The position numbers were made by a program, and so were the translations under genes. From Megascapheus bottae (taxonomy: Eukaryota; Chordata; Mammalia; Rodentia; Geomyidae): a stretch of DNA of 64,000 nt. Of this stretch, positions 21,221 to 31,663 are shown one piece after another (the first letter of the stretch is position 1; the number at the start of each line of letters is the position of its first letter). Location: assembly GCA_024803745.1 (NCBI GenBank), contig JANJXV010000013.1:36106501-36170500 (forward strand). The letters are read 5' to 3'. The notes under the pieces are model-generated. The model saw only the letters and a program-made list of their open reading frames with translations, searched no databases and was not told the DNA's origin.

Positions 21221-21789
21221 GTCTGAGAGAACTTGGGCAGGATGGCTAGTAGTTGAACTCTAGGAGTTTGATCACAAATTTTATTAAGGTAGAATAGTCT
21301 CAAGGTATTTTGTAACTGAGAAAAAATGGTCATTAAGCAGAAATGGGAAAATTGAACAGGTTTGAGTGATGATATGAAAAGGAAGATAAATTGTCGGGAG
21401 ACTCTGCTCTTGTGTGAATCCAAAGGTAGCCACTAGAGCATTTCCTGTATACCACATGCTGTGCTAGTCTTAAAGACTTAATTCTAAGCAAGACAGGAGC
21501 TCTATCGTTGAGAGGACCAGCCTATCTAGGGATCAGTGTCAAGGACACATTCACCAACTTCATGGTCCAGCAGCAAGCCACTGTCCCACTAGAGCTCAGA
21601 GATGGATTCTCAGCCAGACACTAGGCCAGACAGGGTGTGTGGCAGCATTAAACGGTCCTCAGCAGACTCTGAACAGTTATGTGGGGCAGCCATTAAGAGA
21701 AACAGAAGGTCAGACAAGGACCTTGACAAGGACCATGACAAAAATCTGAATAACTAAACAAGACACAGCTGAGGGTCATAGTGTCTGAA
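21221..21789. other. unique non-coding stretch
   Basis: No gene or named repeat is recognised. It contains a short tandem motif GACAAGGACC/TTGACAAGGACCATGACA at ~21715-21740. Confidence 0.55.
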
Positions 21790-21952
21790 TCATGCACCAC
21801 ATGACATTGCAATTAGCAGTGGATTACATGTATGACAGTGTCCAATCAGATTAGAAGGGAGATGAAAGATTCTTACTGCTTACAATGTGTTTGTGTGTTG
21901 ATCTGTTATTACAAAACAAGGGAAGTAAAAATTATGAAATTAAAAGTTTAGA

Positions 21953-22166
21953 AACCAGCGTCCTAGAGACTCATGCCTATAATCCTAGCTATCCAGCAAG
22001 CTGAGATCTAAGAATCGTGATTCAAAGCCAGTCCAGGTAGGAACATCAGGGAGACCTTTTTCTCCAATTAAAGTCACTGTGCTCAAGTTGTAGAGCACTA
22101 GCCTTGAACAAAAGAAACTCAGGGACTACGCCCAGGCCCTGAGGTCAAGCCCCAGGTGGGCACAAT
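21953..22166 (+). repeat. SINE, B1-like + Geo dimer, inside DNA transposon
   Basis: GACTCATGCCTATAATCCTA ... GCTCAAGTTGTAGAGCACTA ... GAGGTCAAGCCCCAGG. It interrupts the older transposon, so it inserted later. Confidence 0.92.
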
Positions 22167-22402
22167 AAAAATGAGGAGTTTATGAAAAATGGTATAGTAA
22201 GTTAAGGTTGTTTTATTACTAAAGAAAGAAAACTTAAAAAAAAAAGTTTGGCATAGCCTAAGGGTAGTGTTTTCATAGTGTGTAGAGGTGTAGTTGTGTC
22301 CTAGACCTTAACAATCACACAGTCACTGAATCACCTAGAGCAACTTCCAGTTCTGCAAACTCCATTCGTGACTGGTGCATCCCTCTTCATCTTCTATATT
22401 GC

Positions 22403-22403
<1 letters not shown>

Positions 22404-22451
<48 letters not shown>
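22404..22451. repeat. (GT)n microsatellite
   Basis: About 24 perfect GT units next to the 3' end of the antisense SINE at 22465. Confidence 0.97.
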
Positions 22452-22453
<2 letters not shown>

Positions 22454-22464
22454 ATGCATGCACA

Positions 22465-22680
22465 GGTACTGGGACTTCAACTCAGGGCCTTACACTCTGG
22501 CTTGGCTTTTTCACTAAAATCTGGCACCCTGCCACATGAGCCACATCTCTACTTCTGGCTTCTTGCACATTTGTTAAAGATAAGAATTGCTCAGAGTTGT
22601 CCTCCCTGTCTGGCTTCGACCCCTGGGCCTCAGATCTAAGCCTCCTGGAAAGCTAGGGTTACAGACAGGAACCATCAATA
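22465..22680 (-). repeat. SINE, B1-like + Geo dimer, antisense
   Basis: GTACTGGGACTTCAACTCAG, CCACATGAGCCACATCTCTA and CTGGAAAGCTAGGGTTACAG. Confidence 0.88.
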
Positions 22681-22689
22681 GCTAGCTTT

Positions 22690-22822
22690 TTTCCCCTCAA
22701 GGTTAGAACTTGAGCTATAGCTCTACTTCTAGCCTTTTCTGTTTATGTGGTACTAAGGCATCAAATCCAGGGCTTCATGCATGCTAGGCAAGCATTCTAT
22801 CACTAAGCCACATTCTCCATCC
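22690..22822 (-). repeat. IDL-Geo SINE, truncated, antisense
   Basis: Partial Geo complement followed by the intact ID half (CTTCATGCATGCTAGGCAAG, TCTATCACTAAGCCACAT). Confidence 0.82.
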
Positions 22823-23094
22823 AATACCCAGCTTTTTATATTGGATTTTTAACATTTCTATATTTAGATATATTTTGACACACAAATACTTTACCATTGT
22901 GTTACAACTACCTATAGTATTTGGCACAGTAACATGCTGCACAGGTGTGTAGCCTAGGGGCATGAGACTAGCCATATGGCTTGGTGTAAAAGGCTACACC
23001 ATCCTAGGCGTGTGTTAATATTCTGACATTTTTACAAGGATGAAATCACGTAATGATGCTTCAGAATGGATTGCCATTGTTAGGTGATGCGTGA

Positions 23095-23699
23095 ATGTAT
23101 TTCACTCATTATTCCTTCATTTATCAGCTAGAAAACAAATGTTTGTCATATGCCAAATATTTCTAGACTCTGGATATAAAACAAGGCATAAAATAGATAC
23201 GATTCCTTTGTCAAGGTGCCCGCAGCTTAATAGCAAGTCATTTTATTGTTGTTGTTTGACAAAGACTTCTTGCCAGTCCCTGTTTAAATACTTCCATGAT
23301 TTCTCTCATTAATTCCACAGTGACCTATGGGTTTCCTACATTGTTCTACAGATGAGAAAATGGAGGCAGCTGCCTCACTAATGTCTAAAGTGATTCTGGG
23401 AGCACAAAAGAAAGCCCCAATCACTTACTAGGTAAAGCCAGAAAGGCTTCCTTGAACATTCAACTTTACACATGGTGCCTGAGGAAGTGTGAGTTTGTCT
23501 AAGCAGAAACATCAGAGCCAAAACCTCAGATGGTGAAATCACAGTTGCTGCTTCAAGCAGGCATGGGTACAAGGTTGGCACAGCAGGATGTAGAAAACCC
23601 GAATACTGCACCTGGCAAATGTACTCGGCTCTACTAGTCCTCTGTGATGACAGGAATTTGTGCCCGCTTTCTCCATTCATCTATTTTTTTAAGGGTATA
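23095..23699. other. unique non-coding stretch
   Basis: No recognised gene. The left part (23100-23360) has MIR-like vocabulary (CTACAGATGAGAAAATGGAG) but is too decayed to place. Confidence 0.5.
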
Positions 23700-24340
23700 T
23701 TTTAAGTTCTGACCACCTTGGGAGCCAAGGCATCTCCGAGGCCTTTGTTACACTCAGAAGGATGTATCTGGAAATTGGAGCAAATGCAGAGGCCCTGTCA
23801 CTCCGTTGCCTGAACACATGCAAACACACACACTCACACACAGAGTTGCTACCGAGATCGAAGTAAACACCAGCCTCTCTTTTGGATGAGAATAATTGAG
23901 TGGTCCCCCTTTGTGGCTGGAACAAATTAGATGGGTAAATTAGCAGTTCCTGACAACATTAGCAGCTACCACTTCCCACAGCGAGTGCCAGCTCACTCAC
24001 TCTGGGTCTCTCCAATTCTTGGCCTCTCAATCAGTGCACTTCCTCTCTCCTTGAGAGAAGCCAGAGTGCCCAGAATATCACGGAGAAAGCTTCAAGGCTT
24101 GGGCCCCCTTTGGAATCTTTTCATTTTAAAAAGACGATTTTAATTACCATGTCTGCTGGCTCCTTGAAGAAGAAATGAGCTGCCTCACAGTCGTCTATGC
24201 GTAGGCACTTAATGAAGTCGGCTAACCAGCAGGTGATGTAATCCGGTGGCTCTCAATCAGATCTAAGCTGTCGGCCCCACTGATGCCTTCTGGGCTAATT
24301 GCTCTGCTTCGCACCTGTTCCTTCTCTGAGGCCCTGGTAC
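23700..24340. promoter_or_regulatory. candidate conserved regulatory element
   Basis: A non-repetitive block with more CpG than its surroundings and motif-rich text. TAATTA lies at 24141-24146, and a CACCTG E-box abuts an ETS core (CACCTGTTCC, 24312-24321). It is 19 kb upstream of the LMO2 start. The quality resembles a conserved non-coding element, but I could not compare species. Confidence 0.35.
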
Positions 24341-24711
24341 CCAAGCACCTGGTGCTTGTGCTGGCCCCTCTCTGCTGGGGCAACTGCTGGCTCCTGTGGA
24401 CAGCAGGGCCCACTGTACCGGCCTGAGGGATCCGTGGCTGCTCACTGAGGGGGTGGCAGACTCAGGGCTTGGAGGGTTGGGCCTGCCAGCAGCCTGGTTG
24501 TATCTCACGGGGAGGAGGCTTCTCTCTTGCACTGGCCTCTCACACTAGATGTGATCTGCATGGGTTCATCATGGGAGACTTGCTAGGCTATGCCAGCTAT
24601 CAATCCCCACACTGGCCCTTGTCCTAATTGAGGTCCTCATGGTATAGAACACACAGAAGACTCGTGACCCTCAGCTTCATCTTGTGTATCAGATTGGGTG
24701 TGCGTGCGAGT

Positions 24712-24940
24712 GTGCGCCAGTACAGGGCTTTGAACTCAGGGCCTAGGTACTGTCATTTAGCTTTTTCACTCAAGGATGACACTCTACCAAGTGAGCCACG
24801 GTTCCATTTCTGATTTTGTGCTGGTTAATTGGAGATGAGATTCTCTAGGATTTGTCTTTTCAGGCTGGCTTTAAACCACAATCTTCAGATGTCAGCCTCC
24901 TCTGAGTAGCTTTGATTATAGGCATTAGCTACCAGCTCCT
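24712..24940 (-). repeat. SINE, B1-like + Geo dimer, antisense
   Basis: GGGCTTTGAACTCAGGGCCT, GTTAATTGGAGATGAGATTC and TGAGTAGCTTTGATTATAGG. Confidence 0.9.
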
Positions 24941-24959
24941 AGTCAGCTTTTTTTTCAAT

Positions 24960-25032
24960 TCTTTTGCTGTAGTGAGGATGGAGCCCCAGGCATTGTGCAT
25001 GCCAAACAAGCACTCTATTACTGAGCCCTACA
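24960..25032 (-). repeat. ID-like monomer, antisense
   Basis: GGATGGAGCCCCAGGCATTG, AACAAGCACTCTATTACTGA: the ID head complement without a Geo half. Confidence 0.7.
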
Positions 25033-25204
25033 TGATGCTGAGACTCAGCTTTGAACTAGCAACCACACACCCCATAGTTTCCAAGAAGCCATCTTTGATT
25101 CTGCTCCTATGTTTTCCCTCTCTCCTCACCAAGTCTCCTCCCTTTAGATATCTCTCATGTACCAGAAGCTAATGTCTACTTTTCCTCTTTCCCAATGCAA
25201 GACT

Positions 25205-25420
25205 ATATAGGAATGTACAGCAATAGACCTGCATAGGAACCTTGGCTCAGCACTTGCTAGCTGGACATATCTATATAAGATATTCAGCCTCCTAGAACCA
25301 CAGCCTCCTCACTTGGAAAAAGGGGGGCCTGGGTACCCACTTTGCAGAGTTGTTGAGATGTTTAAATAAGATAACAGCAGGAAAGAGCTTGCACAAGTGC
25401 CAATATTATGTAATACACAC
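25205..25420 (+). repeat. MIR element
   Basis: CTCAGCACTTGCTAGCTGG, CACAGCCTCCTCACTTGGAA, GCAGAGTTGTTGAGATGTTT and AAGAGCTTGCACAAGTGC, in MIR order. Confidence 0.85.
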
Positions 25421-25457
25421 AAGATTGTCCTACCCAGCAATAATTTCATTTCATTTC

Positions 25458-25651
25458 TTTTTTTTGTCAGTCTTGGACCTTGAACTCAGGACCTAGGCAC
25501 TGTCCTTGGACTTTCTCAAGGATAGAACTCTGCCATTTGAGCCATAGCACCATTTCTGGCTTTTTTCTATGTATCTGGTACTGAGGAATTGAACCCGGGT
25601 CTTCATGCATGCTAGGCAAGCACTCTACCACTATGCTAAACTCCCAGTCCC
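25458..25651 (-). repeat. IDL-Geo SINE, antisense, with target duplication
   Basis: TTTTTGTCAGTCTTGGACC to TGCTAAACTCCCAGTCCC. It is flanked by AGCAATAATTTCA before (~25437) and after (~25655). Confidence 0.95.
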
Positions 25652-25681
25652 CTAGCAATAATTTCAGTGTATGAGTATAAT

Positions 25682-25863
25682 TTTTTTTGCCACCCTTGGG
25701 GCTTAAGCTCAGGGCCTGAGCACTGTTCTTGGGCTTTACTCAAGGCTAGCATTCTACCATTTGAACCACAGCATCACTTCCAGCTTTTTTTTATGTATGT
25801 AGTACTGAGGAATCCAACCCCAGTCTAGGCAAGCACTCTACCACTAGGCCAAACTCCTGGCCC
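25682..25863 (-). repeat. IDL-Geo SINE, antisense, with target duplication
   Basis: TTTTTTGCCACCCTTGGGGC to GGCCAAACTCCTGGCCC. It is flanked by AGTATAAT (25673 and 25865). A second insertion within 30 bp of the previous one, in the same orientation. Confidence 0.94.
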
Positions 25864-25869
25864 AAGTAT

Positions 25870-26545
25870 AATCTCTTAAGAAGATTTCAAATTCTTCCCA
25901 ACTAGCTATTCTTTTGAGCCTTTACAGCATATGCAATGGTGATAAGTGTGCAAAAGTCACACTTATTGGTTGGCTACTTTATTGGCCACGTAAGACTCAG
26001 AGAAGACTCTTTTCCTTTGTCTTCAACACAAAGCTCTTTTATCAGTGGCTCTCCATGGCAGTCCTTCTTAATCCTGTCTTTGGGACCATAAGAGGCTCCT
26101 CTTTTCCCTCCTTTCTTCCTCTTCCTCCCAGCCCCATCCTGCAGAGAGCTGTCTGAGTCCTGAAGTCTGACTTTGCACACTTTCATTGCCATGGCCTGAA
26201 TTGGTCTCATCTATGTGCTGCCTCCCCTACCATGCATCATCTGTCTGCAAGCACAGGGCCCCGTCCCAGGCTGACAGCTCACCCACCCTTGTCTCCAAAT
26301 CTCTTCCAAGCATTAGCAGCCCACCTTGGTCCAGAGATAACTTTCATAGCTCACCTCTGGTGGTGGCACCTTCTACCTTCCAATTAGGAGCCTGTCAACA
26401 CCCAGGCCACCATTCTTCCTGCGGCAGCTGACTACAAAACTGGCTGGGGCTGCAAGCAAAGTTATTTCTGTGGGTGCTGGCAACACTGAGTTCTGAGGCG
26501 GCATGTAGATCATGTGCCTGTAGGTCTGACTCCTCCATTTGTAAA
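25870..26545. other. unique non-coding stretch
   Basis: GC-moderate and non-repetitive. It includes a CAGCTG E-box at about 26425. No exon was recognised. Confidence 0.55.
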
Positions 26546-26625
26546 GACATGTCTTCTTCTATACTCTGAAGCACAAATAATCGCACCTGGCATCTAGTAG
26601 GTACCCAATAAATGAACACACAAAA
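26546..26625 (+). repeat. MIR 3' fragment
   Basis: AATCGCACCTGGCATCTAGT and AGGTACCCAATAAATGAAC match the MIR 3' end. Confidence 0.75.
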
Positions 26626-26737
26626 GTTGGAAACATGAAGGTGATGTAGTCAGCTAGGGGGTTCTCTTCCTGGGTGTCTGGTGAAGTCAAGTCTATTCCT
26701 TATTCCCATACATGCAAATAAGAAAATTAGCTCAGCC

Positions 26738-27213
26738 AATCACAAATGGCTCATACTTGGAATCCTAGCTAGTTAGGAGGCTGAGAACTTAGGATCTTCA
26801 TTCAATGCCTGGGCAGGAAAGTCTGTGAGACTCTCATCTTCAATTAATCACCAGAAAAAGCCAGAACTGGTGCTGTAGCTCAAGTGGTAAAGTGTTATTA
26901 TTATTATTTTTTGTGGGGGTCATGGGGATCAACTCAGTCTGGGTGCTGTCCCTGAGCTCTTCAGCTCAAGGCTACCACCCTACCCTTGAGCCAAGCCCCA
27001 CTTCCCATTTTCTAGAGGTTAATTGGAGATAAGAGTCTCAGGTCCTTTTGTGTCCAGGCTGGCTTTCAACCTTGATCCTCAGATCTTAGCCTCCTGAGTA
27101 GCTAGGATTACAGGCATGAGCCATAGTGCCTGGCTTAGAGTTCTATTCTTGAGCAAAAGGAGTTTAGGGATAGCATCCAGGCCCAGAGTTCAAGGCCCAA
27201 AGCTGGCAATAAA
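26738..27213 (+). repeat. SINE split by a nested antisense SINE
   Basis: A sense B1-like + Geo copy runs 26738-26898 (to GCTCAAGTGGTAAAGTG) and resumes at about 27148 (TTGAGCAAAAGGAGTTTAGG) to 27213. The gap is filled by an antisense SINE. Confidence 0.92.
26905..27137 (-). repeat. nested SINE, B1-like + Geo dimer, antisense
   Basis: GGGGATCAACTCAGTCTGGG, GGTTAATTGGAGATAAGAGT and GAGTAGCTAGGATTACAGGC. It is inserted in the Geo half of the host SINE. Diverged flanking copies of AGTGTTATTATT / AGTTCTATTCTT look like the target duplication. Confidence 0.92.
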
Positions 27214-27242
27214 AAGAAAGGGAGAAAGGGAGAAAGGGAAAA

Positions 27243-27323
<81 letters not shown>

Positions 27324-27355
27324 GAGACAGAGAGACAGAGAGAGAGAGAGAGAGG
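27214..27355. repeat. purine microsatellite, mainly (GA)n
   Basis: A GGGAGAAA-type start, then long (GA)n with GACA interruptions at 27311-27340. It extends directly from the 3' tail of the split SINE. Confidence 0.97.
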
Positions 27356-28334
27356 ACGAAAAGGAAAGAAAGAGCTTATTAATGACCTTATATAAGCTTT
27401 TCTTTCCTGTACCTTTTGGACTGAAAATAACCTCTACCAGAAAAGAGAGATGCCTGACTAACTTTGTCTTCCCTCTTCCATCATCTTTACATTCTCAGAG
27501 TCTGATGAGACTCTCTGACACTCAGTTCCATTTTCAGAAATTGGAGCTGATGAAGGAAGAGTGACACAATCGAACATTTTTCTTATCTGGCAATGTGGTC
27601 TGGTGGTTTGCACAGGAGCTCTGCAAGTCGGAAGTCTGGCTTTCTATTTCTGGGGCAGAAGGGAAACTGGGTAACAACAGTCTTTGTAGCTCTTCTCACT
27701 CTCGCTTTCTCTTTCTCTTGGTCCCTGTCATGAACCCCCATATTGGACTGGCTTATGCACTGCAGGCAGGAATTCACACAAGTAAGGGAATGTACCCCCT
27801 TTTTGACCCTCAAGATATATTGATGGAAGGTTATCTCAAGATCTAGAAAGCCAGTATGGTAAGTGAGTGGGAGGATGGTGTGGGGCTGGATGTATAATAA
27901 GGCAATGATGACAGACTCTTAGAATAACCACATCAAACCAACCCATTTCTTCACTGCCACGGTGAGCCTGAAATTGCGGGTAGCCTTTGAAGGCAAAGAT
28001 CTTGTTGGCTAGGACCGCCCTGTGCTTCTGGACCAGGAGAGGAGAAGAAGACAAGCCTTGCTTTGCCCTCCAGGAAGGAAATCTAGAAGTGAGGAAATGG
28101 GGGACTTCTTGGAGAAAAAACAAACAAGGACAAGAGGAAGAGATGAGCATTAGAAAGAGATCTTTTGAAAGGCACAGAACTATAATGTCACTATTACTGG
28201 ACTTGGGACAGTGTATATGGCAGCTTTGGGATGGCTTCCCAGAGGGGTTAGCTGTGCCAAACCAACCTAGCCCAGTGAGAAGAATCAACCTCAAGGGATT
28301 CGATCATACCTCAGGATTCAAATCATGTAGGCAT
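27356..28334. other. unique non-coding stretch
   Basis: Non-repetitive. It has the longest non-repeat open frames of the intergenic part (minus 27836-28294, 152 codons; plus 27987-28352, 121 codons), which overlap on opposite strands and show no recognisable domain. I do not call a gene. Confidence 0.55.
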
Positions 28335-28339
28335 TTAGC

Positions 28340-28540
28340 AGGATGCTGGTAACTCACACTTACAATCCTAGCTTAGGAGGCTGAGACCTGAATTCGAAGC
28401 CAGCCCAGAGAAATTCTCAAGATTCCATCTCCAATTAACCATTAAAACAGCCCGACTGGTGGTATGCCTCAAATGGTAAAGTGCCAGCCATGAGTGGAAA
28501 AACCAAGTGAGAGTGGGAGTCACAGGCATTCATGTGCACA
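28340..28540 (+). repeat. SINE, B1-like + Geo dimer
   Basis: GCTGGTAACTCACACTTACA, linker CCATCTCCAATTAACCATTA, and an eroded Geo half. Confidence 0.85.
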
Positions 28541-28556
28541 TGCATTCGTGTAAGCA

Positions 28557-28566
28557 CGTGCACGCA

Positions 28567-28618
<52 letters not shown>
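28557..28618. repeat. (CG/CA)n microsatellite
   Basis: GCAC units (28561-28586) grade into pure CA (28587-28618). It is at the 3' end of the preceding SINE. Confidence 0.96.
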
Positions 28619-28620
<2 letters not shown>

Positions 28621-29009
28621 GTATGTGTTAAATAGTCATAGGATCGACAGAAAACTTTTCAACATTTGACCAGTCAAATGACTGTACTGTAACTTCACAA
28701 GGTCCTGGATGGTATCTAGAAAGAACAAGGCAATTTTGGGGGGGGAGAATAGTCATTGACCATAGCATTTCCTTCCTCATTTCTACCCTACTGATCTTTT
28801 AGTCTCAATTTCTGCTACTGTAGTTGTTTCAACAAGAAAGCTGAGAGGCCTTAGGGCTATCTTTACAATGAGACTGCAATAAAGTACTAAATGGATCCTT
28901 GGGTGGGCAGCCTGGTGGTGGTTGCCATGAGCTTCCTATCTCTTTGGTGTTCTGAGTGTTTCTTTCTCTGTGAGGGATGTGCTCATACTGTGTTTATTGT
29001 TGGAGCAGC

Positions 29010-29235
29010 TGGGTGCTGGTGGCTTACTCCTGTAATGCTAGCTACTCAGGAAGCCGAGACCAGAGGACTTCAGTTCAAAGACAGCTTGGGTAAGAAATTC
29101 CCTGAGACTCTTACATCCAGTTCATTACCAGACAACCAGAAGTAGTGCTACGGCTCAAAGTCATAGAACACTAGCTCTGAGCAAAAGAGCCCAGGGACAG
29201 TGGTTAGGCTATGAGTTCAAGCCCCCCAACCACCT
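29010..29235 (+). repeat. SINE, B1-like + Geo dimer
   Basis: GGTGCTGGTGGCTTACTCCT, linker TCCAGTTCATTACCAG, and right half to GAGTTCAAGCCCCCCAACC. Confidence 0.92.
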
Positions 29236-29444
29236 GCACTTTCACTACCACCAACACCACCACCACCAAAAGACAGTGGAAGCAGGTCAGGCTATGGTGG
29301 GAAGATGATGTTCTTTCTATTAGATCCCAGGGTTTGTGTAGCAACAAAACCCAGCAGGTGAGGGCTTGAAAAAGAAACAAAACAAACAAAACAAAAAAAT
29401 CCAGCTGTATCTCTGAAGGGGCAACATTAAAAGAAGGACACTAA

Positions 29445-29592
29445 CTCTGCAGTCAGAAAGGCTGGATTTGATTCAATTTCAGCCCCTCCCTACTGTTCAT
29501 CTATAAATGGAGGTTTTAGAACACTCTTGAGGCTGATGAGAAAATGTAATAAGATATTCAATTAGTATAGTTTCTGGCACATAGTGAGTTGT
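29445..29592 (+). repeat. MIR element, partial
   Basis: CTGCAGTCAGAAAGGCTGGA, GTTCATCTATAAATGGAGGT and TTTCTGGCACATAGTGAG. Confidence 0.85.
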
Positions 29593-29644
29593 AATTTATT
29601 GTTTCTCTGTCCCAATATGCAGGCTGAGAGTTTGTTTATAAGAA

Positions 29645-29733
29645 TTAGGCTGGCTTTGAACTCCTAGATTCTAAAGTGATCTTCCTCTCTCAGCCTCTCA
29701 AGTAGCTAGGACTACAGGCATGTGTCATGTCTA
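29645..29733 (-). repeat. B1-like monomer fragment, antisense
   Basis: GGCTGGCTTTGAACTCCTAG and AAGTAGCTAGGACTACAGGC. Confidence 0.8.
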
Positions 29734-29762
29734 ATTCAAGACTAATTTCATTTTTTAACTTT

Positions 29763-29995
29763 TTTGCCAGTCCCAGGGCTTGAACTCTGGGCCTAGGCTC
29801 TGTCCCTGAGCATCTTTTGCTCAAAGATAACACTCTACCACTTGAACCATAGTACTACTTCTGGCCTTTTCTGAGTAGGTTAACAGAGATAAGAGTCTCT
29901 CAGACTTTCCTGCCCAGGCTGGCTTCCACCATGATCCTCAGATCTGTTTCCTGAGAAGCTAGGATTCCAGATGTGAACTGCTGGCCCCCGGCTAA
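29763..29995 (-). repeat. SINE, B1-like + Geo dimer, antisense
   Basis: TTTGCCAGTCCCAGGGCTTG to AAGCTAGGATTCCAGATGTG. The 5' head side abuts a TA microsatellite. Confidence 0.92.
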
Positions 29996-30000
29996 GGCTA

Positions 30001-30003
<3 letters not shown>

Positions 30004-30051
<48 letters not shown>
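30004..30051. repeat. (TA)n microsatellite
   Basis: About 24 TA units. Confidence 0.97.
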
Positions 30052-30054
<3 letters not shown>

Positions 30055-30417
30055 AGTGAATTTATTAATAGATCCAAAGGTTGAATATTAGTGAGTAGCT
30101 TTGTTTAATCTATAGTTATAAAGTAGTGGACATCGCTGGTGGCTGATTCCAACATGCCTGTGACATAATACTGAATTTGATAACAGTTTTATTCTACCGA
30201 GATTCTCAAACTAAGGGTCTGGCTAGAATCAGGCATGCATGGAAAGTAGTAAACCATGTAAACTCTTCTTTCCTTACTTCACTTTCAAGATAGTTGTGAG
30301 AGTAGAAACTCTTTTTGCATTATAAGAACAGCAAGATAGCCTGCTTGACATTGAATGATAACTGATTCCCATGGTAGGATTTACAGATCAATGAGACAGC
30401 AGCAAATGGGCCAGTCT

Positions 30418-30478
30418 AGGCATGAGAAAACATTCAACATCCTTAGCAATCAGTAAACTGCAAATCAAGACTTGATTT
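30418..30478 (+). repeat. L1 fragment
   Basis: AACATTCAACATCCTTAGC and CAGTAAACTGCAAATCAAGA match the ORF2 3' segment of L1. It is broken by the following GA repeat. Confidence 0.7.
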
Positions 30479-30487
30479 TTAAATACA

Positions 30488-30557
<70 letters not shown>
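30488..30557. repeat. (GA)n microsatellite
   Basis: About 34 GA units. Confidence 0.98.
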
Positions 30558-30560
<3 letters not shown>

Positions 30561-31440
30561 ATTGGCTTTGCGATGAAAATGAATGGAGAGGAAGCTTTCA
30601 ACTGGCAAAAGCTAGCTATCAAAGCAGCCATGTTGATTTCAGGATGGTGATGATGTCTCTCTGTTAATTGCTAAGCAAGAACCTCATGCTGTCCTACCAG
30701 ATAGCAGCAAAGCATTTGTCTCATTTTCTTTCCAGTGTGTTCCCATCTTTATTGACAGACAAGGTAGCTTAAGCTGGGTCTAGACATGTCTGAACTAGTC
30801 TGATACCCATGGGGCAGCTCCCTCACTAGGACCTAATTACTGCAGGATCAAAGGGCTTTTCCGAGGACAGCCTGTTCCAAGGAGAAGAAAAGTTGAAGGG
30901 GGCATCTGTCTCATTTGAGGACAACAGGTAAGAGTAGAGGGAGGGAAGAAATGTTTCTGAGAACAGCTCTGGTCCCCCCAGCAGAGTCCTAGGAGGAAGT
31001 AAGCTATAATAAGACAGGGAGTGAAAATTGAATCAAAGGCTTTTCACTGAATGTCCAGGAGACAGCAAGACACAAGGCATTGGGCTAGCTGCTGGGCTGT
31101 GAAGAATAATGGTGGCACGATGGGCTTCAGAAGGTGATGCGTTAAGGCCCTGTGTCATTGTCTTGACTTTCTGAAGCAGTATCTATTTTGAGATCATTCA
31201 CTGACTTACATATTCACTCAGTCAACATAGTTATTAAATTGCTATTGTGTGCCAGGGTGGGCACCACAGATTTTGGTATAGAAGGAAATCAGTACCCTTA
31301 ATATGTATGAGAAACATTCCCGGGAATTTGTTTCCAAAACCAGGAAGGAGGGAAAAATGCAATAGTGGTCTAGGGCCTCTACAAAGCAGGGAAATCAATC
31401 AGCTCCTGCCTTGGTTACTACCTGTGGCAGACTCCTCCCC
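30558..31440. other. unique non-coding stretch
   Basis: Mostly non-repetitive; it includes an ancient-repeat-like piece at 31200-31260 (ATTGTGTGCCAGGG). It lies about 25-26 kb upstream of the LMO2 start, near where the distal promoter maps in human. I see no CpG island, TATA box or convincing minus-strand first exon, so I do not call it. Confidence 0.5.
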
Positions 31441-31442
31441 TC

Positions 31443-31663
31443 CCCCAGTATTAGGCTTGAATCCAGAGATTCACACTTGTTCAGCTTACTTACTCTGTAG
31501 GTATTCTACCACTTGAGGCATACCTCCAATCTGACTTTTTGCTGATTATTTTGGAAATGGAGTCTCATGGATTATTCTTCCTGGGCTGGCTTTGAACTGC
31601 AATCCTCTAGATCTCAACCTCCTATGTAGTTAGGATTACAGATGTGAGTCACCACCCCTGGGC
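31443..31663 (-). repeat. SINE, B1-like + Geo dimer, antisense
   Basis: AGTATTAGGCTTGAATCCAG, TTTTGGAAATGGAGTCTCAT and GTAGTTAGGATTACAGATGT. Confidence 0.88.

Larger units (their letters stand above)
21790..23094 (+). mobile_element. degenerate DNA transposon (pogo/Tigger-like), split by SINEs
   Basis: Three separated segments (21790-21952, 22170-22395 and 22830-23094) read in order as an old mammalian non-autonomous DNA transposon I recognise: GCACCACATGACATT; AAGTTAAGGTTGTTTTATTA; AGCAACTTCCAGTTCTGCAA; ACCATTGTGTTACAACTACC; ACAGTAACATGCTGCACAGG. The ends form inverted repeats: TCATGCACCACATGACA (21790-21806) against TCACGCATCACCTAACA (complement of 23094-23078), matching at 13 of 17 positions. 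SINEs at 21953-22166, 22465-22680 and 22690-22822 interrupt it. No transposase frame survives. The exact subfamily name is uncertain. Confidence 0.75.

Noticed and set aside
27836..28352. Overlapping 152- and 121-codon frames on opposite strands
   Set aside because: Opposite-strand overlap without a known domain, start context or exon signals. The lengths occur by chance in a region of this size.
30558..31440. LMO2 distal promoter at the -25 kb position
   Set aside because: The distance is right, but I see no TATA box, CpG cluster or first-exon donor in the correct orientation that would separate it from ordinary sequence.
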